Assembly (NCBI GenBank): GCA_030710605.1
Contig: CP092868.1
Location: 23,748,987 to 23,812,986 of the forward strand
Reading direction: 5' to 3'
Source of the DNA: Cordylochernes scorpioides
Taxonomy: Eukaryota; Arthropoda; Arachnida; Pseudoscorpiones; Chernetidae
Length of the DNA stretch: 64,000 bases
Below, one piece after another: positions 32,268 to 43,900 of this stretch. Both the position numbers and the translations under genes were made by a program. The notes beneath the pieces are model-generated. The model saw nothing but the letters and a program-made list of their open reading frames with translations, made no database searches and was not told the DNA's origin. Positions within the stretch are counted from its first letter, which is position 1; each line of letters opens with the position of its first letter.

Positions 32268-33893
32268 TAGTCTCCACAAACTTCACACTTTGCAACTTCC
32301 AAGCAACTGAGCATTCTGCAGTGCAACATAAATGGATTGTGCTCAACAGCAACAAAAATAAAATTAGAAGAAATAATGGAAATAGCTGAAAAACAAAAGA
32401 TACAAATTATAGCCCTACAGGAAACCAAATTAAATGAAAAGTACAATCTCAAATATAAAAACTACAATATCCTCAGAAAAGACAGAAATAAAGAAGGGGG
32501 TGGCCTTGCATTTTTAATCAAGAATTTGTACTATGAAGACATAGCCATTAATATTCCAAACACATCAGACCTCGAAGCCCAAGGTATCAAAGTCTACCTC
32601 AATCAAAACAAAACCATCAACATATTCAATATGTATCACCCACCAAACAATAAACTTATTGACGATGGAACAATGGCTCAATTTCTTACAGACAACACTA
32701 TTATTGTAGGAGACCTTAATGCCAAACATCAACTATGGGGATGTTCCACGCCAAACCCAAGAGGCAAAATACTTTCAAACTTATTTGACGACAATGCCTT
32801 CATGTGCTTAAATGATGGGAATCCTACCCACCATTCCTACAGCTATAATACTGCACAAGCACTTGATATAAGTTTCTCCAGTCCTGACATTTTCCACAAA
32901 TGCAAATGGCAAATATTAAAAAGTATTGGAAGTGATCATTTGCCTATTTTGATAGAAATTAGCACCAAGACCAAAACCAGCTCAATTAAAGAAAAATTCT
33001 GGAACTTCAAAAAGGCTAATTGGAATCTTTACCAGCAAAACACCAATGAGGACTTTAGAAATATACCCACTAGAATAAAAGATCTGGAACAAAATTGGAT
33101 ATCTTTCAAAAACACCATTATTAAAGCAGCCAAAGTTTCAATACCAAGAGGTAATATTAAGAAATGGATTCCAAATTATACACACCAGGCAAAAGATATT
33201 CAAACACTTATAACTAAAAGAAATGAACTACAAAAAAAGTGCACCCAAAACCAAACAAATTGTAGAACTGAACTGAACATTGTGAATGCAAAAATAAAAA
33301 GATTATACGTAAATATGAAAAGGGAAAAATGGAAACAAACTTGTGAAAACCTGAACCCAAGAAACCCAAATACAAAACTTTGGCATTTGGCAAAACAAAT
33401 TGACAGAGCCCAGCCACAAACTGAAAACACAAATATGATTAAGAATACAGATGGTACCCCAGCAACTAATGACAAAAATGCTGCTAATCTTTTAGGTAAT
33501 TCATATCAAATAAGTAGTAAAATCAAATTTGAAATAAAAGATAAGAAAGTTGAAAAAAAGGCCCGAAAGATTATCCATGACTGTAAAAACGTCACTAGCA
33601 CTCATAATATTTTCCATGAAAAAATCAATATGAAAGAGCTAGATTATGCATTAGAAAACACTGACCTGAACAAGACTCCTGGGCCAGATGGAATCCATGG
33701 CCAAATGATATCAAACTTGGGCAAAAATGGCAAAGAAAAACTTCTTGATATTTTCAATAACTCCTGGAAAACTGGAAAATTGCCTCAAGACTGGAAAACT
33801 GCAACAATAATTCCTATTAAAAAACTTGACAAATCTGCTGATGACCCAAAAACTACCGACCTATCTCCCTCACAAGTATTTGCTGCAAATTAA
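32268..33893 (+). pseudogene. LINE ORF, endonuclease and start of RT
   Basis: Endonuclease motifs: LQCNINGL near the start, IIALQETKLN, GGGLAFLIK, NMYHPP, VGDLNAKHQLWG and SDHLPIL (catalytic Asp-His). It continues to the RT entry (DLNKTPGPDGIH, WKTATIIPIKK) and then leaves frame near 33860. Frame is open from just after a stop at 32265. Confidence 0.85.
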
Positions 33894-35130
33894 TGGAAAA
33901 AATTATACTCAGACGACTCACCTACCACCTCGACACAAGAAATCTCTTACCAAAAGAACAATATGGATTTAGGAAAGGACATGGGACAATAGACCAACTC
34001 TTATTTTTCACACAAAAGGTAAAAGATGCACAAAACAGAAAACCAACTAACCACACAATAGCTGCTTTTTTAGACCTTACACAAGCTTTTGATAAGGGGT
34101 ATGGAAAAACAAGTTAATTACAAAATTATACAAACATTTCAAAATTGATGGAAAAGCTATCACTTGGATAAATGATTTCCTTAAAAATCGATACATCAGG
34201 GTCAATTATAATGGCACTCTATCTAAAACCTTCAAATTGTACCAAGGATTACCACAAGGATCAGTCCTTAGCCCAACTCTCTTCACCCTATTTATTGCAG
34301 GCATAGAAGAAAAAATTTCACATAAAACCAATATTGGACTTTTCGCTGATGACATTATTCTATGGAGCAGCAATACTAACTGGAAAAAAGCTGAAAGAGA
34401 TTTGAACAAGACTCTTTTCCACCTAGAAAAATTTGCTAATAAACATAAATTAGAATTTAACCCCCAAAAATCTGAAACCTGTCTTTTTACTACCGATAAG
34501 AAACTATACAAAATAAGACCAAAAATTATTCTGAAAGAACAACAATTGCAATATAATAAACATCCTAAATATCTTGGCTACACCTTGGATCCAGAAATTA
34601 ACTCCAGTAAACATATTGAAGAAGTTATTAGAAAAGGAAGAGACCGACTAAAAATCCTGAAATATATTTCAGGAAGAGAGTGGGGAGCCGATGCAACCAC
34701 ACTAAAATTAACTTACACATCTCTAATTAGACCTATCCTGGAATATGGATATCAAATCTATGGTACAGCATCTGAAACAAATCTAAAATCACTGGAAAGG
34801 ATACAACTAAGTGCAGCTAGAATTATTACAGGTCTTCGAAATACCTGCCCTAACGATATTGTACTTTACGAGGCAGACATTATGCCCTTAAAGGATAGAA
34901 GAAGCTACAATCTGCCAAAATATATAAACAAAATCAAGAGTTATGGAAACAAACACAGAACTTCCAAGTACATACTTAATTGGGAATCCAATTTAAGACT
35001 CAAAAAAGAAGGCCCTATACACCTGGCCAAAAGAAATGAATTTTTAAAATATAAAGTGGAAAAAAATTATTTAGCAGAAAAATTTCTCCATGCAAACCAC
35101 TACAAAATGTTATTTTTAATGCTACTTTAA
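33860..35130 (+). pseudogene. LINE ORF, reverse transcriptase domain
   Basis: Two frames together give EQYGFRKGHGTIDQLL, FLDLTQAFDK, then after a frame change near 34100 YQGLPQGSVLSPTLF and FADDIILWSS (the catalytic Asp pair). The C-terminal thumb runs to about 35100 before another frame change. Confidence 0.85.
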
Positions 35131-35970
35131 ATGAACCCACCAACAAACAATACCAAAATCCAGAATACTTAAAACAATTATCATTAGAAATAATTAATAA
35201 CATTCCTAAAAATGCAATAACTATCTATACCGATGGTAGCAGAGACGAGCTAGGACACACTGGCAGTGGCTGTCTCATTAAAACCACAAATGGCATTGAG
35301 AAAATGAACAGAAGAAACCCAGATTTTTGCTCAGTCTTCAGATCAGAACTTATAGCCATCTATGAAGCCTTAAAATCCATCAGAAATACTAATTATCAAG
35401 ATATCTGGATTCTTACTGATAGTAGAAGTGCCATACAACACTTGAGTCACACAGGGGAACTTAGAGACAAAGTAAGCAGGAACATAATTGGTTATCTCCA
35501 AAAACTCAAAAACCTCAAAAATTCACCTTCAATGGATACCCTCACACGTTGGCATTGAAGGCAATGAAGCTGCTGATGTGCTAGCGAAAAAAGGCACAAA
35601 AGAACCCTTGCCACAGAAAAATAAACTTACTTTTAAAGAAATAGAAACAATAGCCAAAACAAAAATAAACAAGAACTGGAGGATCCCACCTAAGCACAGT
35701 TGGTACAGTGGAGTGAACCCAGGAGGAACTCTGAACATCAGAAATAGACAGCATCAAACAACACTAACAAGATTTAGAACAGGCCATCTCAAGCCATTGA
35801 AGATAGAAAATAATAACAAAATTTATCCCACTTGCCCAAAATGTAGCTTGGCACCTGCAGCTCCAGAACACATTTTGGCTTGTATTAGATGCACTAAACA
35901 GGACCTTTGGGAGAGGCCGCTGCTCATCATAAAACAGCTCGAGGAGCATGAACTCATGGAATTCGTGTAA
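35131..35970 (+). pseudogene. LINE ORF, RNase H and C-terminal zinc-knuckle region
   Basis: RNase H catalytic set: YTDGS, FRSELIAI, LTDSRSA and, after a frame change near 35520, HVGIEGNEAADVLA. Then [17 protein letters not shown], a CCHC-like cluster, and the stop at 35968-35970. Confidence 0.85.
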
Positions 35971-36005
35971 TCTTTACACAAGGGGATAAGAAACAACAAC
36001 AACAA

Positions 36006-36175
36006 AATCTACCTCACTTGCCCAAAATGTAGCTTAGCACCTGCAGCTCCAGAACAAATTTTGGCTTGCATTAGATGCACTAAACAGGACCTTTGGGAGA
36101 GGCTGCTGCTTATCAAACAGCTTGAGGAGCACGAACTCATGGAATTCGTTATATTTTTATACAGGGGGATAAGAA
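36006..36175 (+). mobile_element. I-group LINE 3' fragment in tandem with the main copy
   Basis: aaaatctacctcacttgccc to gggggataagaaac; starts right after the CAA tail of the preceding LINE. Confidence 0.85.
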
Positions 36176-36189
36176 ACATGATAACCATG

Positions 36190-36473
36190 GTAAAACGACA
36201 TTTGAAAATTATCCAGCATGTGTTTCTTTTAAACGAAAAATTAAAATATAAATTATTATTTTAAAGGAGAAATAACGACTATTTCTAACCTTAAAGATGA
36301 GGTATGAAAGGGTGAATTGTGAAGAGTAATGATAAACAGAAAAATAAGTGTCCAGGGATGGGAATCGAAACCACAATTTTCTAAGGTTCGAAATCATTAT
36401 TTCTTCTTAAAAATAAATTTAGATTTTTCATTTAAAAGAAACACATGCTGGATAATTGTCAAATGTCGTTTTA
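36190..36473. mobile_element. Foldback element with 50-bp arms and a tRNA-like scrap
   Basis: gtaaaacgacatttgaaaat and its reverse complement at 36454-36473 mark the ends. The centre has gggatgggaatcgaaacc, a B-box-like piece on the minus strand. Confidence 0.7.
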
Positions 36474-36764
36474 CAATCACAAGCCGCATTATATTGTATT
36501 ATAAATCATGGTTTGTGTTGTGTCATTTCTTATTCCCTTTTGCAAAGATAAATTTCATGAGCCCATGGCTCCTCAAGATGTTTAATGATAAGCAGTAGCC
36601 TCTCTCCTCCTCAAAGGTCTTAAAACATATTAAAGGTGTACTTGGGGAAATTGAAAAAATATATGTATACAGATAAAAACATTAAAACCATGCTAAAACA
36701 AACCAGGGATATAGCAAACCCTTCATTATAACAAACCTGAAATAATCCCATTTTTATGATACAA

Positions 36765-36872
36765 TGAACTATGGCTATTGTGAACCATGGCTATAGTGAA
36801 CTAAGGTTATAATGAACATGGCTATTGTGAACCACGGCTATAATGAACCATGGCTATAGTGAACCATAGGTT
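36765..36872. repeat. Short tandem repeats of about 20 bp
   Basis: Variants of gaaccatggctatagt repeated six or so times. Confidence 0.75.
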
Positions 36873-37092
36873 CAGTCCCATTGAGGTTTGTTATATTCAT
36901 GCTTATCCATCTCAAATGTTTTTTTAATACAAAAGTACCATTCCTTTACTCAGCAGTTTCCATTAATCATTTAGAATATATTATAAACCACTTTAAAAAA
37001 ATCCATGTTTCACACAAATCTTGTATATTTAGCTGTGTAGAAATTTAATGGTTATATTGTTCCAGTATAAAATGTGCTATTCAAAAACAAGC

Positions 37093-37240
37093 TAAAACAC
37101 AAGGTAATAAGACCAAATCCAAATAAATAGTGTATTAAGTTTCAGTAACAACGCTGTTACCGAAACTTCACACACTACTTATTTGGATTTGGTCTTATTA
37201 CCTTGTATTTAAAATCTATAATCCAAATTGTGCCTTATCA
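37093..37240. repeat. Foldback family B, compact
   Basis: Arms acacaaggtaataagacc and tcttattaccttgt; centre ttcagtaacaacgctgttac then cgaaacttcacac. Confidence 0.75.
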
Positions 37241-37441
37241 AAAGCTAAAGCAATATTACCAAAGTAGTATACCAAATTGAAGATAGCTGTTCATCCAGTG
37301 TTGATCAGCCAACAAACCTATGGTGTAAAATCATTCCAATCAGCAATGGTAGCCTAGAGACAAATTCACAGTTTTACTAAAAATGTCAATTCCCTCTTAG
37401 AACATATGCCAAAATTAAAGCTTGTTATAATAAAATTGTGT

Positions 37442-37712
37442 GCAGGGGGGTCGGTAGAAGGCTGGTCATAAACCTTTTGGTTTTGGACCACTACGACCCG
37501 GGTTTGATTGCCGCATTGGACATTTTCTGTTAAAAAAAAATGCTCCAATGGACCCCGATTCTTGCAAAAGTCCAACCCCACCAGCGAGTGCAAGTAACCA
37601 AACAGGGCTATAGCACATTTGTAAGTGCAAAGTCGAACTGCTTTTCACATGTGGTGTGCTTACAGTAATCCATGGCCTGTACACCACACGTACTAGGAAT
37701 AAGCAAAAAAAA
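37442..37712 (+). mobile_element. SINE family 1, full length
   Basis: tRNA-like head with B-box (gggtttgattgccgc), A-rich spacer, body (ccaaccccaccagcgagtgc) and tail cgtactaggaataagc plus A run. Lies just downstream of the eL42 gene, antisense to it. Confidence 0.85.
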
Positions 37713-37855
37713 AAATTGTGTGCAAACCACACATTGAAACTATTTCTAACAAAGTATAATAAAGAACAAAGAAGTTAACTAAATGTGATCCCATTTAATC
37801 AAATCAAGGTAGTGTGAGGACATAAGATATATACATGGGCCCATAGATGACACTG

Positions 37856-37861
37856 TTTATT
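37856..37861 (-). terminator. RpL36A: AATAAA polyadenylation signal overlapping the eL42 stop codon
   Basis: On the minus strand the stop is followed as TAAATAAA, so AATAAA begins inside the stop codon. Use of this signal would give a 3' UTR of only a few tens of bases. Confidence 0.6.
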
Positions 37862-37998
37862 TAGAACTGGATCATCTGTCCCTTGCGTTTCCTGTCTCCA
37901 CCAATCTCGAAGTGCTTGCAGCGTTTGATGGGGAGCTGCTTGCGATACTTGCACTCTGAGCACTCCATCCTTAGCACAATCTTCTTGGTTGTCTTAGC
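37861..37998 (-). CDS. RpL36A: eL42 exon 4 with stop
   Basis: Acceptor ag at 38000-37999. Encodes [20 protein letters not shown] to GQMIQF, stop TAA at 37863-37861. Confidence 0.96.
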   Translation of the reverse strand, partial: AKTTKKIVLRMECSECKYRKQLPIKRCKHFEIGGDRKRKGQMIQF

Positions 37999-40900
37999 CT
38001 GTACCACAACACATGCAGACACTTTAGTTGATACTCATTGTTGACAAACTACCATTTCATGATTTTACAATCCGCATAACCAGATTAATAAGTAAACCCA
38101 AGTCAGATAATTAAAGTGTATTTTAATGAATGGTCAGCTTATCTAGTAAACCAACTGCCATCCAAAAAAAAGTTAATTTACCTTCGGTGTGAAACATTGT
38201 GGTTAGAAAAGAACACACAATGTGCTTATCGAAGGTTGCAATATACAAAACATTGAGGTTAGAAAGGAACACACAATGTGCTCCAAGGTTGCAATATGCA
38301 AAAGGAACACACAATGTGCTCAAAGGTTGCAATATGCAAAAGGAACATACAATGTAGTCAAAGGTTGCAATATGTAAAAGGAACATACAATGTAGTCAAA
38401 GGTTGCAATATGCAAAAGGAACATACAATGTAGTCAAAGGTTGCAATATGCAAAAGGAACATACAATGTAGTCAAAGGTTGCAATATGTAAAAGGAACAT
38501 ACAATGTAGTCAAAGGTTGCAATATGCAAAAGGAACATACAATGTAGTCAAAGGTTGCAATATGCAAAAGGAACATACAATGCACTCAAAGGTTGCAATA
38601 TGCAAAAAGGTTTATATAGTAGTGTATTTTAATGAACGGTCAGCTCTAACCGTAACAACTTAAGCAGCCATCCAAAAAAAAGTTAATTTACCTTCGGTGT
38701 GAAACATTGAGGTTAGAAAAGGACAAACAATGTGCTTATCGAAGGTTGGAATATGCAAATGAGTTTATATAGTAGTGTATTTTAATGAATGGTCAGCTCT
38801 CTAGCAAACCAACTGCCATCGAAAAAAAAGTTAATTTACCTTCGGTGTGAAACATTGTGGTTAGAAAAGAACACACAATGTGCTTATCGAAGGTTGGAAT
38901 ATACAAAACATTGAGGTTAGAAAGGAACATACAATGTGCTCAAAGGTTGCAATATGCAAAAGGAACACACAATGTGCTCAAAGGTTGCAATATGCAAAAG
39001 AAACACACAATGTGCTCAAAGGTTGCAATATGCAAAAGAAACACACAATGTGCTCAAAGGTTGCAATATGTAAAAAGGTTTATAAAGTAGTGTATTTTGA
39101 TGAATGGTCAGCTCTAACCGTAACAACTTAAGCAGCCATCCAAAAAAAAGTTAATTTACCTTCGGTGTGAAACATTGAGGTTAGGACACACAATGTGCTT
39201 ATCAAAGGTTGGAATAAGCAAAACATTGAGGTTAGAAAGGAACACAATGTGCTCAAAGGTTGGAATATGTAAAAAGGTTTATATAGTAGTGTATTTTAAT
39301 GAATGGTCAGCTCTCTATCAAACCAACTGCCATCCAAAAAAAAGTTAATTTACCTTCGGTGTGAAACATTGTGGTTAGAAAAGGACAAACAATGTGCTTA
39401 TTGAAGGTTGGAATATACAAAACATTGAGGTTAGAAAGGAACATACAATGTGCTCAAAGGTTGCAATATGTAAAAGGGTTTATATAGTAGTGTATTTTAT
39501 GAATGGTCAGCTCTAACCTCAACAACTTGAAGCAGCCATCCAAAAAAAAAGTTAATTTACCTTCGGTGTGAAACATTGAGGTTAGAAAAGGACACACAAT
39601 GTGCTTATCGAAGGTTGGAATATGCAAATGGGTTTATTATATTGTAGTGTGTTTTAATGAATGGTCAGCATACCCGTGACAAAGGCAGCCATCCAAAAAA
39701 AAGTTAATTTACCTTCGGTGCAAAACATTGAGTTTAGAAAATAACACACAATGTGCTTATTGAAGGTTGCAATATGCAAAAGGAACATACAATGTGCTCA
39801 GAGTTTGCAATATGCAAAAAGGTTTATATAGTAGTGTATTTTAATGAATGGTCAGCTGTGGATCAAAAAAAAGCAGCCATCCAAAAAAAAAGTTGATTTA
39901 CCTTCGGTGTGAAACATTGAGGTTAGAAATGGACACACAATGTGCTTATCAAAGGTTGGAATATACAAAACATTGAGGTTAGAAGAAATGTTTATATATT
40001 GGGCGAGGAAAACTCACCTTCTTCCTGAAGATAGGCTTGGTCTGACCACCATAACCCTTTTGCTTCCTGTCGTAACGCCTCTTTCCTAAGGACAACACAC
40101 AAGTAGGATTGTTTTTCTGTTGCTATTTAGAACCAAATCATCAAACTAATGTTTTAGATTGTTGCCCCAAGTACAGTAGGGAAGTGTACCGGCCACTATT
40201 GAGTCAGGTGCCAGGTGTGAGCACCTTCCTCACCCAGCAGCGGTTGACTGTTTACTTTGCTTCCAGTTGACGGCCACAATGACCATGTATAGGCACATTG
40301 GGTGCTTTTAGGAAGGGCAATATGTCAAACATAGGGGCAACTACAACACTTCAGTTCAATTAAAACATTAATCCAAAGGGACAACAAAATAAATGGAAAC
40401 TTTAGATCCTAAACAATAACTTTTGTTACTTTTTTTTACTGATTTTACGAATAAAGAAAAAGCTACTTGAATTATTTTAGATACTTTATACAAAGACTTA
40501 AGAAGCACAAGGTAACAAGAACCAAAACCAAATAGTGTGGGACATTTTCTCATCAACAGCATTGTTATTACCAGAGATAAAAGTACTAATAAAAAATGAG
40601 GGTAACAATGCTGTAACCAAAACACACACCACTTATTGTCTTAATACCTGTATTTCTAATCTATGAATTAAATATCATAACATTTTATCAAACTATGTTT
40701 TCCATAAATTGATTGTTGCCCCAAGTACAGTAGGGAAGTGTACCGGCCACTATTGAGTCAGGTGCCAGGGTGTGAGCACCTTCCTCACCCAGCAGCGGTT
40801 GACTGTTTACTTTGCTTCCAGTTGACGGCCACAATGACCATGTATAGGCACATTGGGTGCTTTTAGGAAGGGCAATATGTCCAACATAGGGACAACACTT

Positions 40901-43900
40901 CAGTTCTATTAAAACATTAATCCAAAGGGACAACCAAATACAATTAAAAATTTAGATCCTAAACAATAACTTTTGTTACTTTTTATTTACTGATTTTACT
41001 AATAATAATAATAGTCGAACTGCTTTTCACATGTGTAGACATGTGGTGCGCTTACAGTAAAAAGCAGTCGCTAACTACCCACCATGATTATCATGGCCTG
41101 TACCAAGTGTACTAGGGATAAGCAAAAAAAAAAAAAACTAATAATGAAAAAGCTACTTGAATTATTTTAGATACTTTATACGAAGACTTAAGAAGCACAA
41201 GGTAACAAGAACCAAATCCAAATAGTGTGGGACATTTTCTCATCAACAGCATTGTTATTACCAGATACAAAAGTACTAATAAAAAATAAGGGTAACAATG
41301 CTGTAACCAAAGCACACACACCATTTATTAATTGTCATAATACCCTGTGTTTCTATAATATTTACTTTGGATTTCATACTTATGATTGTAGTAGTAACAT
41401 GCCACAAATTATGATTGCTTGTATGGTTAGTCCTGCAAATACTTGGGTAAACAGTAATGCTACAAAAAGGTATTAGGCTTTTAGGCATAAAAGCTTTTTT
41501 ATCAGCTTATTTAGTTTTTTTTTTTTTTGATTATCCCTAGTACACGTGGTACAGGCCATGATAATCATGGTGGGTAGTTAGCGACTGCTTTTACTGTAAG
41601 CGCACCACATGTCTACACATGTGAAAAGCAGTTCGACTTTGCACTTACAAATGCCAGAGCCCCGTTTGGTTACTTGCACTCGCTGGTGGGGTTGGACTTT
41701 TGCAAGAATCGGGGGCCATTGGAGCATTTTTTTTTTAAACAGAAAAAAGTGCCCAATGCGGGAATCGAACCCGGGTCCTAGTGGTCGAAAACCAAACGGT
41801 TTACCCAGCCTTCCACCGACCCCCCGCTTATTTAGTAAATTTAATGACTGCTTTTCACATGTGTAGACATGTGGTACACTTACAGTAAAAGCAGTTGCTT
41901 ACTTCTACCCACCATGATTATCATGGCCTGTACCACGTGTACTAGAGATAAGCAAAAAAAGATTGTTTTGATATGAAAATGCTTTAGGGGTAAACTTGCC
42001 ATATTAGTTTTACTGCACCAAACCAAATGATATTGTGGCACTACCATTTACCCTTTGGTTCCAAATTTGTCTCCCAAGCTACTGAGGCTCGTAGCCTTTT
42101 ACAGCTTCCAACCTCAGCCAGCCGGGATTTTACTCTAGCTTCATTTTGCCGGCTGTGGGGCACATGGGGGCACCACACAGTGTATTCAAGAAGCTCTGGA
42201 ACCTTGTTATACACACTGTAAAATGCTTTTTTTAGCTAAACCGCTGTTCTAACATTGGAAAACATTACTAACTATTTAAGAAAATTCTGAGATTTTTTTT
42301 TTATGCAATACCCTTGTCTGATATTGGTAAAAATATTTACACGTGGTTATCTTTTAGTTGTTGTGAGCAACATTTTTAGCTCTTCACTCAAACAACATAA
42401 CCCTATACTATTCATGATAAAGCAATATTTAGATTATAGATTATAGCTAAAAGACCTAACAGCTCGAGGAGCATGAACTCATGGAATTTGTGTAATCTTT
42501 ACACAAGGGTAAAGAAACAACAACAGAAAAGACCTAATCCATATAAAGTGTATGACTTCCGGTAACAACACTGAGCGAAAGTCACACTATTAATTTATTT
42601 GGATTAGGTCTTATTTTGCTGTAGTTATAATCCAAATAGTGCTTTATCATCAATAGTATAGGGTTATGTTGTTTGAGTGAAGAGCTAATGTCGCTTACAA
42701 CATAAAATTGAGAATTACAAACATAATACTCATAATTTACAACACATTCTGGCAAAAAGATCACATGTAAATCTTTTTGCCCATAAGTTTTTACCACCAG
42801 GCGGAAGGGGTCTATGTATTCCTACAACTTTATAAAACATGGTTATTTATTATGTCTATTCAAAAATAAGAGCAAAATTGGCAAGCTTGCTGACTAAAGT
42901 TGTAAATATGCTAATATGAAAATAAGTTTTTTCCAATTAGGATACGTTTGGTTTAGAATACCAGTAAGCTTGTCTTTAAGTCCACCCCATGAAATTCTTT
43001 TTAGTTAGGTCAGAATTTAAAAATTTTAGATATTGCAGTGTGTGTGTGCTTTTGGCAAAAGATAATAACAAGTTTAGTTATTTTTTATAAAAACATTAGT
43101 TTAAATAGAATGAAAATAAGAATATTATTCAGCATTTTACTCTTTTTTTACAATTTTTACACATTTGGGAAGTCTCTGGATCAGTTCACATGTTTACTAA
43201 CCCTAATCTGGCTAGTGTTTACAGGTCTTATGTAAGCCTAAGTTAAGAGTTAGAAAACATGGGAGAGATCCAGATCTAAATTGTTTGTTAAAAACAAGTT
43301 TTTTTTTTCCACTGCAATATTTTTTACATGAACCATACTTAATTTGTTAGTTCATTACACATGGTTATCTTTAGCCAAGCTTGATTTTCCAAGATAATTA
43401 CCATTCTGGTTCAATATAAGAGTATGTATAGAAGTAAGCTTTAAAAACACATGGAAGAATTCTAGAAAGCAGTTTTTTTTTAAATATATATATATAATGA
43501 ACTTACCTTGGGCATAGATGGAATCTTTTCCCTTCTTGTACTGTGTCACTTTGTGAAGGGTGTGCTTCTTGCACTTTCCCTTGCAAAAGGTCCTACGAGT
43601 TTTTGGAACATTCACCTAGACAACATAATTTCAAATAAGTTCCTTATACTTCCTGTGAAGCCACCTATATGAAGCTTTTACCAAAAAAATATTAAAATTG
43701 GGTGTCTCATTCACTATCGAGGCGATACTAAATGGAAATATAGCCACCTCACCCAGCGATGAGTTTTGATATACTTCCACTTGACGGCCAAAACGCATAT
43801 AAATGCATTTGGTGCTTTTGGGAAGAAATGATTTTTCAATTTGTTTTATATAAATATATATTTGATAAAATGCTTATGAATATTTTTCGGAAATTTAACA

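Larger units (their letters stand above)
31787..35999 (+). mobile_element. I-group non-LTR retrotransposon (EN-RT-RNase H), near full length but broken
   Basis: Order: about 480 bp of non-coding 5' region, apurinic-type endonuclease, RT with FADD, RNase H, zinc-knuckle-like C-terminus, then a (CAA)n tail at about 35989. RNase H after RT is typical of the I/Ingi/Nimb groups. No separate ORF1 protein was found. At least four frame changes or stops make it inactive. The 5' region recurs detached at 13110, 21805 and 28855. Confidence 0.9.
40151..41365. repeat. Tandem duplication inside eL42 intron 2
   Basis: About 40151-40672 and 40706-41365 are copies of one segment: snoRNA, then ccaaagggacaac, then gaaaaagctacttgaatt, then a family B foldback half. 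The second copy is longer because a SINE (41013-41135) lies in it. Confidence 0.85.

Noticed and set aside
38123..39131. Open frames with [12 protein letters not shown] repeats
   Set aside because: By-products of the intron 3 satellite of eL42.
38100..39990. C/D box snoRNAs in eL42 intron 3
   Set aside because: A CTGA is present in each unit on the gene strand, but no TGATGA C box lies at a suitable distance.
41745..41827. Possible tRNA gene
   Set aside because: B-box and T arm are good, but the anticodon stem does not form and the sequence continues into the SINE body seen in other copies.
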